From Enterobacter sp. EA-1 (lineage in GTDB: Bacteria > Pseudomonadota > Gammaproteobacteria > Enterobacterales > Enterobacteriaceae), in contig CP025776.1 of NCBI GenBank assembly GCA_002886105.1, positions 3,100,001 through 3,164,000 of the forward strand: 64,000 nucleotides of DNA. The letters are read 5' to 3'. The first letter of the stretch is position 1, and every line of letters starts with the position of its first letter. Of the stretch, positions 47,994-60,639 are shown one piece after another. The notes under the pieces were generated by a model, which ran no database searches, was not told the DNA's origin, and saw only the letters and a list, made by a program, of their open reading frames with translations. Position numbers and translations under genes: made by a program.

Positions 47994-48954
47994 TCAGAAC
48001 AGATTTTCGATGTCGCTGTTATAGGCTTTGCTGACTTTTTCACCCATAGATTTAAGCTGTTGGATCATACTCGTCAGCTTACGGGCGTAGTTGGGATCGG
48101 TCGCATAACCCGCGTTTTGCAACGCTTGTGCGCCCTGTTCCGCCGTCGCTGCATTCGTAACCGCCGCATAGCGTTTATTGCGCGTCAACATGCCTACATA
48201 GTCAGACAACGCTTCCAAGATACGAGCTGTACACACGGAATTTCGCTTTGACTTTCACTGCCTCGCCATTTTCATATTCCGTGGTGGTGATCTCGGTGGT
48301 TGGCTCCTTTCCAGTTCGGTGTCGCTTTCACACCGAAAATATTAAAGCTTGGCTCACCGTTCTCACGCGGGATCTGCCGCTGACCCCAGCCGGATTCGAG
48401 AGCGGCCTGCGCGAGGATCAAGTGGTGCGGAACGCCGCTCTGCTGGCTGGCCAGACGCGCCGGAAGCGAAAGCTGGGCAAGAAAGTCTTTGCTGTCGCCT
48501 GTCAACGGTTCATCACTGTCATCAGGCGCTTTCGGCATGGCTTTGCGAACTAATTGCGTCAGCGCCCTCGGTTCTGATAACTGGTCACTGTTTCCAGTGG
48601 GAATTTCATCGGTACCTGTTGCATCTGATCGGCTGGATCTACCGGCGACTGATCGCCAGTCATCTGTTTCACCATCATATCCGCCAGCCCCAGACCTTTG
48701 CCGGCGGTCATCTGCTGGGCAATTTGTTGGTCATACATGCTGGTGTACAGCCGTGTTGAATCGCTACTGAAAATACCGTCTTTGGGCAGGGCTTCACGCA
48801 TGCTTTTCAGCATCATTTGCACAAACATCCCTTCCACCCCGGCGCTACAGGTCGCAGGTTGGCCTGCGGATCCTGTCCGGCTTTCGATTTCAGTTCATTC
48901 AGCGATTGCGCGTCCCGGTGCCGCGCTACTCATCAACCGGCTGTCAGTCAACAT
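47994..48954 (-). CDS. flgJ: FlgJ, rod-capping protein and peptidoglycan hydrolase
   Basis: It has an N-terminal rod-cap domain ([40 protein letters not shown]) and a C-terminal glucosaminidase-type domain ([20 protein letters not shown] with the catalytic Glu, then [19 protein letters not shown]). The start overlaps the flgI stop by one base. Breaks lie near 48905, 48850, 48565, 48300 and 48225. About 314 residues. Confidence 0.94.
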
Positions 48955-50041
48955 TAGATGATCTCCAGTTTCGCTCGCAGGCAACCTGCGCTTTGCATGG
49001 ACTGCAGGATCGACATCAGTTCCATTGGCGACGCGCCTAACGCGTTCAGCGCACGCACCACTGTTCAGGTTGGCGCTGGAGCGCACGCTTTGCAGCGACC
49101 CACCGCTCTGACGCAAATCGATCTGCGTTTGCGGCGTGACAACAGTTTGACCACCGCCAAACGGCGTATTCGGCTGGCTAACGCTTGCTGATTCACCGTC
49201 ACGGAGAGGTTGCCCTGCGCAACCGCACAGTTATCCAGCGCCACTTCGCGGTTCATCACCACGGAGCCGGTACGGGAGTTGATGATCACTTTCGCGTCCT
49301 GCTGTGGTGCCCACTTCCATATTCTGGATATCAGCCAGCATACGAACCTGCGAAGTGCTGCCGCTGGACGTGCGGATCTGCACGGTGCGGGCATCCATGT
49401 AGTTGTGCTACCATAACCGCGGCTGCGGTTAATGGTATCGGCAATCTGCTGCGCCATGGTGAAGTCTTCCGGTTCAGTTGCAGGTTGATGGTGTTACCTG
49501 CACCAAATTGCGTCGGCAGTTCGCGTTCAATCACCGCGCCGCCCGTGATACGTCCGCCGTTCAACTGGTTAACCTGCACTACTACCACCCGCAGAGGCGC
49601 CTGCACCACCCACAAGAATGTTGCCCTGCGCCAGCGCATATACCTCCGGCTGTCCACCCCTTTCAACGGGGGTCATCAGCAGTACCGCCGCGCAGGCTTT
49701 TGCGTTACCCATGGAAGAGACCACCACATCGATAGTCTGTCCCTCGGCGGGCAAAGGCCGGGAATTGTGCGGTAACCATGACCGCCGCCACGTTTTTCAA
49801 CTGCATGTTGGTGCCGGTGGGAACGGTGATCCCCATCTGCGACAACATGTTATTTAATGTCTGCGTGGTAAATGGCGTCTGGGTGGTCTGGTCGCCCGTG
49901 CCATCAAGCCCCACAACAAGACCGTAGCCAATTAAGGAGTTTTCTCGTACGCCCTGTACGCTGGTGAGGTCCCGGATGCGATCGGCACTGGGCGACAGTC
50001 GCCACCAGCACCAACGCGATTCCAGCCAGATATCTAAACAT
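48954..50041 (-). CDS. flgI: FlgI, flagellar P-ring protein
   Basis: A periplasmic ring protein with a signal peptide ([14 protein letters not shown]). Readable blocks: [60 protein letters not shown] and the end AKLEII. Breaks are frequent (near 49995, 49755, 49655, 49580, 49470, 49395, 49310 and 49060). About 363 residues, as in the family. Confidence 0.93.
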
Positions 50042-50053
50042 AATTCACCCCGG

Positions 50054-50745
50054 TTACATCGGCGATAAGTTGAGGAAGAAACGCTGCAGCCAGCCCATCG
50101 TCTGCGCTTCGTTAATGTAGCCATTGCCGACATATTCGATGCGCGCATCAGCCACCTGAGTGGACTGAACCGTGTTGCTGCCGCTGATGGTGCGTGGGTT
50201 CACGACACCCGAAGCGGATGAATTCAGTGCCCGTTAATGGCGATCTGTTTTTCACCCACAACATGTAAATTGCCATTGATCAGCACCCTGGTCGACCGTG
50301 ACGGTCAACGTGCCGCTAAATGTGTTGCTGGCATTCGCGCCACCTTTACCTTCAAACGTGTTGCTACCGGAGGTGCTCAGGTCAGCTCGTGCGTTGCCAA
50401 ACAGGCCTTCAAGGTAGCGAGGCGTCGTATCGATACCAAAACTGGATTTGCCATCACGGCTGGCATTGGCCGACGAACTCTTACTGGCGCTCACGTTTTC
50501 TTGCAACGTAATCGTCAGCATATCGCCCACATTACGCGGACGGCGGTCTTCAAACAGGGGTTGATAGCCATAGTTTATTGGCTGCGCGGTCTGATAAATC
50601 GAGCCATTCACTAAAGGCACCGGACCCGGGATCGGTTGAGCGGAAGTCGCTCCTTCTACCAAAGGTTTTGAAGGAACCCGCACATCCGGTCAGAGTAACT
50701 GCCAGTAAAGCCATAATCGGATATGGCGCGCGGCGTATTTTGCAT
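50054..50745 (-). CDS. flgH: FlgH, flagellar L-ring lipoprotein
   Basis: The outer-membrane ring lipoprotein. The lipobox LTGC follows a hydrophobic signal ([11 protein letters not shown]), then [39 protein letters not shown] and [20 protein letters not shown]. The end reads [17 protein letters not shown]. The start at 50745 (MQNTPRAIS) is chosen by family alignment and needs one repair near 50725; ATGs at 50750 and 50754 are alternatives. Other breaks lie near 50670, 50290 and 50225. Confidence 0.93.
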
Positions 50746-50770
50746 TGCATTCATCTTCGAAATCAGGGTT

Positions 50771-50798
50771 CCGGTGCGGCAGCAACTACCGCACCGGA
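50771..50798. terminator. Intergenic hairpin between flgG and flgH
   Basis: CCGGTGCGG and CCGCACCGG form a perfect 9-bp stem with a 9-base loop in the gap between the flgG stop and flgH start. There is no T run, so it is more likely an mRNA-stability or attenuator element than a strong terminator. Confidence 0.5.
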
Positions 50799-50815
50799 TA
50801 ACGCCTTAGAGTTGC

Positions 50816-52354
<1,539 letters not shown>

Positions 52355-52374
52355 TAAGCCATCCCGTCAGACGA

Positions 52375-53581
52375 TTAACGCAGGTTAACCAGCGTGTTAA
52401 GGATCTGATCCTGAGTTTTGATGGTCTGCGCGTTCGACTGATAGTTACGCTGCGCGACGATCATGTTCACCAGTTCTTTACTCAGATCCACGTTTGATGC
52501 TTCAAGCGCACCGTTGGTCAACGAACCGAAGTTACCGGTACCTGCTGTGCCTAACAGCGCAACACCCGAGGAAGAGGTTGCGGACCAAACGTTGTCACCT
52601 TCAGATTGCAGACCTTCAGAGTTGGCGAAGTTCGCCAGTACGATCTGTCCAAGCACCTGTGTCTGCTCGTTGGAGTAGTTACCGACGACGGTGCCATCAT
52701 CGTTAATCTGGTAGCTCACCGGGTCGCCCGGTTTGTAACCGTTCTGCGTGGTGGCCACGATGTTGTTAGAGCCGGTGTTCTGCTGCATGGAGTTCAGGAA
52801 ACTCAGCGAGAACGTTGCCGGGGTTGCGCCATTGATGGTGCCGGTGGTGATGGTGGCAGAAGTACCGCCCGTCAGCGCGCCGTTAGTATTGAAGGTCATG
52901 GTGGTCGCAAGCGTTGCCGTACTGCCGCTCACGCTGCTGTCCTGGGTATAAACGTCCCAAGTGTTCGCCGTTGAACTCTTCACAAAATAGACGTTCATGT
53001 CGTGGGCGTTACCCTGACTGTCATAAACAGTGACGGAACCTTTTTTGTTGTAGCTGTCGGCATTAGTCGGGTCGAACGTGGTCACGCTTGGCGTGCTGTC
53101 CGTCGAGTTCAGGTTGATCTGCATCGTTGCCGTGGTGGTGGTTTTGCCGCCATCAGCGTGTTCGGGATGGTGATAGCCGTCGGGTTCGCGCCGGTCTGTA
53201 CTGTCGGCGGCGTACCGGTAGCCGGGTAGCCCGTTACCTGCATACCCTGCATGTTCACCAGTTACGGTTTTCGTCCAGTTTGAACTGGCCGTTACGGCTG
53301 TAATACACAGAACCATTGCTGTCGACCAGACGGAAGAAACCGTTTCCGCTCAGTGCAACGTCAAGACCACGACCGGTGTTGGTGGTGGTGCCATCGCTAA
53401 AGTCACAGGTAATGCCCGCCACTTTAACACCGAGACCCACTTTAGAACCGGCGAACATATCAGCGAAGGACGCAGATCCGGATTTAAAGCCATAAGTGGC
53501 GGAGTTGGCGATGTTGTTACCAATGACATCGAGGTTGGTGGCCGCAGCATTCAGGCCGCTGACCGCTTGTGAAAAGGCCAT
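52375..53581 (-). CDS. flgE: FlgE, flagellar hook protein
   Basis: The hook subunit. It starts MAFSQAVSGLNAAATNLDVI, with GNNIANSATYGFKSGSASFA and GLDVALSGNGFFRLVDSNG. The C-terminal half is intact in one frame, including ATFSLSFLNSMQQNTGSNN, QIVLANFANSEGLQSEGDN and VAQRNYQSNAQTIKTQDQIL. Breaks lie near 53265 and 53155. About 402 residues, as in E. coli. Confidence 0.96.
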
Positions 53582-53608
53582 GACTTACTCCTGATAAGTG
53601 TTAAGGCT

Positions 53609-54294
53609 TTAAATAATCTGCCGTACTTCGTCGAGGGTGGTAGTACCATAGGTACCCAAATCTAATGTGCTCCCGCTGCTATTACGGGTAACACCTTGCA
53701 CCAGCGCAAACTGCAGCGGTTGAGCAACCAACTGCGTTGAACCCGTGCTGGCGGCGATGGAGACTTTATAAGAACCATCCGTCGCCGTCGTACCATCAGA
53801 AAGTTTGCCGTCCCAGCTAAAGGTATGGACGCCCGCTTTCAGCGCGCGCCAATATCAATGGTGCGCACCACTGTGCCATCAGAACTGGTTATTGTAGCGG
53901 TCACTTTGTCGGCAGCCTGAGTCAGCTCCACGCCAAACGGCGTAGAGGTTTGGTTACCCACCAGAATGGTCTGCCTGGGGGATCATGACACCGTGACCAA
54001 TCAGGGTGGTGGCCTGCATGGACTGGCTGTTATCGATCTGCCCGGAAATAGATCCCAGCGTGGTATTCAGTTTTCAATCCCGCTGACGGTGCTGATCTGC
54101 GCAAGTTGCGTGGTCAGTTCGTTGTTTTGCAGCGGGTTGGTCGGATCCACTGGTTTTTTCAACTGCGCGACCAGCAATGTCAGAAAGCTGCTCTGCAGGT
54201 CGGAAGCGCTGTTAGTACCGGTTGTGGTTGTCCCCGTCGTACTGGTTGTAGCACCGGAGTTGGTCGGGTCATTAACTTTTACAGCGATAGACAT
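53609..54294 (-). CDS. flgD: FlgD, hook-cap assembly protein
   Basis: The cap needed for hook polymerisation. It starts MSIAVKVNDPTNSGAT, has DLQSSFLTLLVAQLK (PTNPLQNNELTTQLAQISTV) and a Fn3/tudor-like C-terminal domain, ending TLDEVRQII. Breaks lie near 54150, 54075, 53975 and 53850. About 229 residues. Confidence 0.94.
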
Positions 54295-54308
54295 GCTGTG
54301 CGTCTCCT

Positions 54309-54718
54309 TTACTGGCCGAGGGTCAGGGTCTTGAGCATCATGCTCTTAACCGTGTTAAGTACTTCAACGTTTGCCTGATAGCTGCGTGAAGCAGACATGG
54401 TGTTTACCATTTCCCCGACCACATCAACGTTCGGCATTTTGACGTAACCATTGGCGTCCGCCAGCGGGTTACCCGGCTGGTAGACCAGTTTGTCTGGCGC
54501 CCACGGCTTTCAATAACATCGGCGACTTTCACACCGCCGGTCGCCTGACTGGTGCGGCATCAACCCTCGGAAAACGACCTGTTTGGCGCGCGATAAGGTT
54601 GACCGTCCGGCCCGGTAACGCTGTCGGCGTTGGCAAGGTTACTGGCCGCCACGTTCATACGTTTGGACTGCGCCGCCAGCGCGGAGCCGGCAACATCAAA
54701 AATATTCAGTAATGCCAT
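54309..54718 (-). CDS. flgC: FlgC, proximal rod protein
   Basis: It starts [20 protein letters not shown], then [20 protein letters not shown] and the C-terminal [20 protein letters not shown] through [10 protein letters not shown]. Breaks lie near 54575, 54550 and 54500. The length of 134 residues is expected, and the span is slightly longer because of indels. It starts 3 bases after the flgB stop. Confidence 0.94.
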
Positions 54719-54721
54719 CTA

Positions 54722-55137
54722 TCAATTCCCCCCTTGCAGAACACTCATCATGCTTTTTGATCTGCCCACCCAATACCGTTAAGCCGGTCTGGTATTTCAC
54801 GCTGTTGTCAGCGAACTGCGTACGCTCACGATCCATATCCACGGTGTTGCCATCCAGAGAGGGCTGATCCGGGATGCGATACAGCAGATCGGTGGACGGC
54901 GGGGTCATTGCTTGCGCAGGAATATGGCGGGAAGAGGTCAGCGCCAACGAAACACCGCTCTCTTCAGCACGACCGCGCTCCATGACTTTTTTCAGTTCAC
55001 TGGCGAAATCAATATCGCGCGCCTGAAACCCCGGGGTATCGGCGTTGGCAATGTTTGCCGACAGAATTTCGGCGCTGGGCGCTCAGGTTCAGCGCTTCTT
55101 GCTGAAAACGCAGTGCGGCATCAAGTTTATCGAGCAT
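54722..55137 (-). CDS. flgB: FlgB, proximal rod protein
   Basis: The first gene of the flgBCDEFGHIJ operon. It starts [18 protein letters not shown], then [20 protein letters not shown], and [20 protein letters not shown] and end with SVLQGGN. Breaks lie near 55080 and 54755. About 138 residues. It is divergent from flgA; the 158-base gap should hold the FlhDC-dependent class II promoters, though I cannot place the FlhDC box precisely. Confidence 0.95.
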
Positions 55138-55295
55138 GGCTCCCCCACTGATGACAATTATTTAGCCAACAGCTTAAATCTCCTTACGCAAGCCTTATCG
55201 TTGGAATAAGCGCAAAATGCGTCGCTATTTATTGCGTTGATAGATTTGCCATGCGGTTAAAATCTCCTCATTCCATCAACAGGCAGGAGTCTGCG

Positions 55296-55955
55296 ATGAA
55301 CACTCTGAAGGGCTGTGTGGCCGCGGCCTTACTGTTATTAAGTCCGCTAACGCAGGCGGCCGACTTACAGGCGCAACTGACCGCTTTCTTTGCTCAACGT
55401 CTTGCTGGATTTAGTGATGAGGTAGTGGTAAATATACGCACCCCGCAGAATCAGCTTCCCACCTGCGACCAGCCCGAGCTGAGCGTCATCGGAAATGCTA
55501 AACTGTGGGGTAACCTGAGTGTTCTGGCGAATTGCGCAGGCGCAAAGCGCTATTTGCAAGTGAGCGTTCAGGCGACGGGTAACTATGTTGTGGCCGCCCG
55601 GTGGCAGTCGCGCGGCAGCACGTTACAGCCGGGCAGCGTGAAATTAGCGCGCGGCCGTCTCGATCAGTTACCCCCGAGAACGATGCTGGATATCACCCGG
55701 GCGCAGGATGCGGTAAGTTTGCGCGATCTCGCACCCGACCAACCGATTCAACTGTCTATGCTGCGCCAGACATGGCGTATAAAAGCAGGCCAGCGTGTAC
55801 AGGTTGTGGCGACGGGTGATGGCTTTAGTGTGAACGGCGAAGGTCTTGCTCTGAATAACGCATCGGTGGCGCAAAACGCCCGTGTGCGCATGTCTTCAGG
55901 CCAGATTGTCAGCGGGGTTGTGAACGCTGATGGGAATATTCTGATTAACCTATAA
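55296..55955 (+). CDS. flgA: FlgA, P-ring assembly chaperone
   Basis: An intact 219-residue periplasmic protein with signal peptide (MNTLKGCVAAALLLLSPLTQ-A) and SAF-domain features (LDQLPPRTMLDI, AVSLRDLAPDQPIQLSMLRQ, WRIKAGQRVQVVATGDGFSV), ending NADGNILINL. The start at 55296 behind AGGAG is preferred over an upstream in-frame ATG at 55251. It lies upstream of flgM. Confidence 0.95.
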   Translation: MNTLKGCVAAALLLLSPLTQAADLQAQLTAFFAQRLAGFSDEVVVNIRTPQNQLPTCDQPELSVIGNAKLWGNLSVLANCAGAKRYLQVSVQATGNYVVAARWQSRGSTLQPGSVKLARGRLDQLPPRTMLDITRAQDAVSLRDLAPDQPIQLSMLRQTWRIKAGQRVQVVATGDGFSVNGEGLALNNASVAQNARVRMSSGQIVSGVVNADGNILINL

Positions 55956-55960
55956 TCTTT

Positions 55961-55987
55961 TAAAGAATTTGCGTCGGCTGCCGATAT
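55961..55987 (+). promoter_or_regulatory. Sigma-28 (FliA) promoter of flgMN
   Basis: TAAAGAAT, an 11-base spacer (TTGCGTCGGCT), then GCCGATAT: one of the closest matches to the FliA consensus in the window, 62 bases before flgM. Confidence 0.85.
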
Positions 55988-56048
55988 ATAAGCAACGACT
56001 ACAGATAGCAGGCCCCAAACGCCGGGGAACCTCAGTGAGGACTACACA

Positions 56049-56338
56049 ATGAGCATTGATCGCACATCGCCCCTCAAGCCGGTAAACACTGTGCAGCAGC
56101 GTGAAGCCAGCGAGACCCAAACGCAAAAACGCGTCTGGAGAAATCCGCGACGACGAACAGCACCAACGTCACCATCAGCGGCGCTCAGGCTAAGCTGATG
56201 CAGGGGGCAAATGACATCAACACAGAACGCGTTGAGCAACTGAAAACCGCGATCCGTAATGGTGAACTGAAGATGGACACTGGCAAAATCGCCGATGCCC
56301 TGATTGACGAAGCGAAGAGTTACTTGCAGAGTAAATAA
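56049..56338 (+). CDS. flgM: FlgM, anti-sigma-28 factor
   Basis: Binds FliA until exported through the completed hook. It starts [20 protein letters not shown] and ends [20 protein letters not shown] followed by KSYLQSK, the sigma-binding C-terminal half. One break near 56142 splits the protein. About 97 residues. It is driven by its own sigma-28 promoter plus read-through from flgA. Confidence 0.95.
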
Positions 56339-56342
56339 CAGT

Positions 56343-56765
56343 ATGAACCGACTGTCAGACATTCTCGATCAAATGACAGTTATCCTGAGCGCTCTTAAAG
56401 ACGTGATGGATGCTGAGCAAAAACAGCTTTCCGTGGGCCATATTAATGGCAGCGCGTTGCAGCGTATTACGGAAGAAAAAAGCTCCTTGCTCGCAACTCT
56501 GGACTACCTTGAGCAACAACGCCGGGCGACGCAGAAAGCGCAACATAGCGCAAATGACGATATCGCCGATCGCTGGCAAACCATTACCCAAAAGACGCAG
56601 CATCTGCGTGACCTGAACCAGCACAACGGATGGTTGCTGGAAGGGCAAATCGCGCGCAATCAACAAGCGCTGGACGTTCTGAAACCGCATCAGGAACCCG
56701 GGCTTTACGGCGCGAATGGGTATACTTCTACCGCCAACCGTGGTGGAAAGAAAATCTCTATTTAG
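56343..56765 (+). CDS. flgN: FlgN, export chaperone for FlgK and FlgL
   Basis: An intact 140-residue helical protein starting MNRLSDILDQMTVILSALKD, with long coiled-coil-like helices (ITEEKSSLLATLDYLEQQ) and C-terminal NQQALDVLKPHQEPGLYGAN. It starts 4 bases after flgM. It holds FlgK and FlgL for secretion. Confidence 0.95.
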   Translation: MNRLSDILDQMTVILSALKDVMDAEQKQLSVGHINGSALQRITEEKSSLLATLDYLEQQRRATQKAQHSANDDIADRWQTITQKTQHLRDLNQHNGWLLEGQIARNQQALDVLKPHQEPGLYGANGYTSTANRGGKKISI

Positions 56766-56793
56766 ATCTGTTCAGACTGTTCATATTCTGATT

Positions 56794-56826
56794 TTTAGCC
56801 GAGGATCCGTCCCCCGGCTGCCTTTT
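56794..56826. terminator. Terminator between flgN and murJ
   Basis: AGCCGAGG and CCCCCGGCT form an imperfect stem, followed by TTTTC on the plus strand and preceded by an A-complementary T run on the minus strand. The genes converge here. Confidence 0.5.
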
Positions 56827-56830
56827 CTGT

Positions 56831-58364
56831 TTACGCCGTCCGGCGTGCGAACTCTTTAACTTTGAAACCCAATGCCGCAAGCGTCGCGAAGTAAGCGACA
56901 ATCCCCACCAGCACAACCGCCATCAGACGCAGCAGACGATAAGGCATGGTGCCTTGCGCCCATTCCGGCATAACGTAAAGCATGCCTACCAGCGTAGCCG
57001 ACATCACCAGTACCGCAATCACCAGACGGATCAGAAAACTCGACCACCCCGGTTGCGGGGTAAAAATATTCTGTTTGCGCAGTTGCCAGTAAAGCAGCAC
57101 GGCATTCAGACAGGCCGCGGGCCGATCGACAAAGAGAGACCGGCATGTTTTAGCGGACCGATAAAGGCCGAGGTTCATCAATTGCGTCATGATCAGCGTT
57201 ACGATAGCAATTTTCACTGGCGTTTTAATGTTCTGACGCGAATAGAACCCGGGCGCCAGAACCTTCACCACAATCAGCCCCATCAGTCCCACAGAGTAGG
57301 CAATTAACGCCCGTTGCGTCATCGACGCATCGAAGGCGGTAAATTTACCGTACTGGAACAGCGACACCGTGAGCGGCTTCGCCGGGATCCCCAACGCCAC
57401 CGCACTGGGCAGCGCCAGCAGAAAGCAGAGCCGCAGCCCCCAATCCATCAACCGGCAATACTCATCATGGTTGCCGCTGGCAAAGCTCTTTGACAGCGAA
57501 GGCAGCAGAATTGTCCCCAGCGCCACACCCAGCACCCCGGAAGGAAATTCCATTAAACGGTCGGCGTAATACATCCATGACACGGAACCGGAAACCAGAA
57601 AAGAGGCGAAGATGGTGTTGATGATCAGCGAAATCTGGCTAACGGAGACCCCAAGAATGGCCGGTCCCATCTGCTTAATGACCCGCATCGCCCCGCATCA
57701 TGGAAGCTGATGCGCGGCAGTACTCAACATACCGATCTTTTCAGATGCGGCAGTTGGTAAAGCAGTTGCAGCACGCCGCCAGCGGTCACCGCCCACGCCA
57801 GCGCCAACACCGGTGGGTGGAAATACGGCGCGCCAAACAGCGCAAAACCAATCATGCTGATGTTCAAAAACGTCGGTGCAAACGCCGGAACGGAAAAACG
57901 GTTCCGGTGTTGAGGATCGCGCCGGCCAGCGATGCCAGCGATATCAACAGAATATAAGGAAAGGTAATACGCAACAGTTGCGAGGTTAATGCGAATTTAT
58001 CGGCCGTATCAGCAAACCCGGGAGCGGTCACGAGGATCACCCACGGCGCCGCCAGCATCCCGGCGACGGTGACAACGGCCAGCGCCAGCGTCAACAGACC
58101 GGACACGTAAGCAACAAAAACCCGCGTTGCATCATCCCCCCTGTTTGCTCTTGTATTCCGCAAGGATCGGCACAAAAGCACCGGAAAACGCCCCTTCAGC
58201 AAAGATACGGCGTAAAGGTTGGGCAATTTGAATGCCACAAAGAAAGCATCGGTCGCCATGCCCGCGCCGAAAACCCGCGCCACAATGGCGTCGCGCGCGA
58301 ACCCCAGCACGCGGGAAAACATGGTCATGGAGCTGACAGCCGCCAGCGATTTTAATAGATTCAT
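56831..58364 (-). CDS. murJ: MurJ (MviN), lipid II flippase
   Basis: A MOP-superfamily protein with about 14 helices that flips lipid II across the inner membrane. It starts [20 protein letters not shown], has the conserved [20 protein letters not shown] and [40 protein letters not shown] and ends [10 protein letters not shown]. Breaks lie near 58205, 58140, 57895, 57740, 57695 and 57170. About 511 residues. Essential in E. coli. Confidence 0.95.
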
Positions 58365-58381
58365 TCTGGTTTCCATAGACA

Positions 58382-58404
58382 CAACGCCTGCAATGCAGGC
58401 GTTG
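58382..58404. repeat. Perfect palindrome in the mviM-murJ gap
   Basis: CAACGCCTGCA-A-TGCAGGCGTTG is an 11-bp perfect inverted repeat about one base apart, ending 18 bases before the murJ start. It could be a hairpin in the murJ leader or a terminator of mviM. No T run follows. Confidence 0.55.
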
Positions 58405-58471
58405 GTGTAACAGCGAAGCGCTTAGTCTACAGGGAAAAAGGCGAATTACTATCGCCAGATGTTACAGGCAG

Positions 58472-59396
58472 TTATTCGCTCATCGCCTCGCGCCAGAGCT
58501 TTTCAACGATACGTTGCGCCAGAATAGCCTGTTCACCGGCTGTTTCAGGAACCGTCTGATTTTGCACACATTCAATAAAATGACGCGCGCATCCGGCAAA
58601 GCCACGCTGCTCCAGCGTACTTTGCCAGCCGGGAACCGGGCGGGCAACCACGCCCTGCCCGCGCTCTTCGCGCCACTCGCGCATATCCGTAATATCGAAC
58701 AGTCCGCCATCGGTAACAGCCTGAACCCACTCGCGCTGGCTCCCCGCACGGCGATGCATACTGGTGGTGATTTGCAGATGTTCAACGCTGAAATGGTGCT
58801 CAGCGTAGACCATAGCGCCGTCATCATTGGTCAGCAGCGTACCGCTTTTCAATTGCGTAGCGCCACCGGCCAGCCACAGTGCGGTATCCACCACATGCAG
58901 ATAATCATCAAGTAAGGTAAAACGTAAATCGTGCGGCCCGACGCTGTCGCTACGGTGTTTATCCATACGCAACGAAGCGGCCTGCGGCATGTGCTGCTTC
59001 AGATCCCGGTATAACGGCGAAAAGCGACGGTTAAAGCCCACCATCAGCGTTAGCTTCTTCCGGGCAGCCAGTTCAACCAACCGTTCCGCATCCTGTAAAT
59101 TTTCCGCCAGCGGCTTATCCACACACACATGTACGCCAAGATTGAGCAACTCGCTGACCACAGCGTAATGCGACGAGGTGGCAGTATGAACAAAACGGCG
59201 TCACACTGCGCCGCCGGGGAGCTGGCGAGCGAATCCGCATAAGGGATACGCCAGGGTTGCACATATGCGTTCGGCTTTCTCCCGGGTGGGTGACGGGCTG
59301 CCGCCAGCGTCCAGTCTGTCGTCGCGCCTAACACCGGTAGCCGGGCTTTTTGCGCGATACCGCCCAGCCCACAACACCAATACGTAATGTCGCCAC
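58472..59396 (-). CDS. mviM: MviM, Gfo/Idh/MocA-family oxidoreductase
   Basis: It has an N-terminal Rossmann fold (LRIGVVGxGGIAQKARLPVL) and HVCVDKPLAENLQDAERLVE, the EKP-like segment of the family, then GFNRRFSPLYRDL and DDYLHVVDTALWLAGG. The GTG start at 59396 (VATLRIG) lies directly after the yceH stop. Substrate is unknown. Breaks lie near 59360, 59265 and 59175. About 308 residues. Confidence 0.92.
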
Positions 59397-59398
59397 GG

Positions 59399-60046
59399 TT
59401 AATCCCCCAAATGTGCGAGAAGCGAATCCAGACGCTGTTTCAACTCAGCGACTTCGTCTTCCAATGCTTCAACGCGCGCCAACAGTGAGTCCGCAGCCGG
59501 GCTTTCTGCTTCAACGACGTCAGCCAGCATCGGCACCTCGCCGCTGAACAGATGCATAAAACGACTTTCACGCTTACCCGGCTCACGGGGCAGGCGCACA
59601 ACAAACGGGCCATCTTCCCGCGTCGCAAGATGCTCGAGTGTGCTCTCCACTTCCGCCATGTCGCTAAATTGATGCATACGTTCGGCACGCCCGCGCAACT
59701 CACCCGGGGGTTTGCGGCCCGCGCAGCAGCAGTGTGGTGATCAGCGCCACTTCGGCGGAAGTCAGTTTCAGATCGCCAAATTCAGAGTTGCAGAAGCGTT
59801 GTTCATATTTTGTCACCCGATTGCCAAAACCGCTGACAGTACGCAGATAATGACGTTTTACCAGCGCATCGAGTACGTCCTGAACGTCGTGTTCACCGAG
59901 ATTCATCACAGGTTCGCGGTTGGTTTTCTGGTTACAGGCCGTAACCACCCCGTTAATTGAAAGCGGATATTGTTCGGGCGTCGTCACCTGTTTTCCAGCA
60001 GGCAACCAATGACCCGTGCTTCCACGGCGCTCAATTGATACTTCAT
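59399..60046 (-). CDS. yceH: YceH, DUF480 protein
   Basis: A winged-helix DUF480 protein of unknown function. It starts [18 protein letters not shown], with [20 protein letters not shown] and [20 protein letters not shown]. The C-terminus has a coiled coil ending [16 protein letters not shown]. Breaks lie near 60005 and 59710. About 215 residues. Its stop lies 2 bases before mviM. Confidence 0.93.
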
Positions 60047-60055
60047 CTTTGCTCC

Positions 60056-60639
60056 TTAACGACCCGGGGGTCCATTCCTGCGCGGTTAATGCTGTTAATA
60101 CGTGATCGCGCCATTGCCCGTCGATTAACAGATACGATTTGGCGTAGCCCTCTTTTCAAAACCGAGTCTCGCCAGTAGATCACCGCTGCGTTTATTGTGC
60201 GGCATGTAGTTTGCCATTATGCGGTGCATATGTTGCGTACGTTGCATATAGCGGATCGCAGTGGTCAGGGCCTCAAACATTAACCCTTGTCCTTGCCACT
60301 TTTGCCCAATGGAGTAGCCCAGATAACAGGCATGGAATGAGCCGCGAACCACATTAGAAAAATTCGCCACGCCAATGATTTCTTTCTCTTCCGGATCGAG
60401 CAACGCGAAATAGAACGCGGTGCCTTGCTTGTGGAATTCATTGATCATACCGAGGCGTGCCTGCCAGCCGGAAGGGTAACAATGGCTTTCATCGCGCACG
60501 GGCTCCCAGTGGTTTTAAAAATTGGCGGTTTTCAGCGTAATAATCCGCCGGGCGCCGCGTCGCGGTCGTGGACAAGGCGCACCACCAATCTGTCTGTTAC
60601 TAAGCGTACTTTCGGCACGTTACTGCGATAGCCAAACAT
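60056..60639 (-). CDS. rimJ: RimJ, ribosomal protein S5 N-terminal acetyltransferase
   Basis: A GNAT acetyltransferase. It starts [19 protein letters not shown], with [20 protein letters not shown] and the acetyl-CoA site [16 protein letters not shown], then [18 protein letters not shown]. Breaks lie near 60575, 60515 and 60150. About 194 residues. It lies 9 bases upstream of yceH. Confidence 0.94.
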
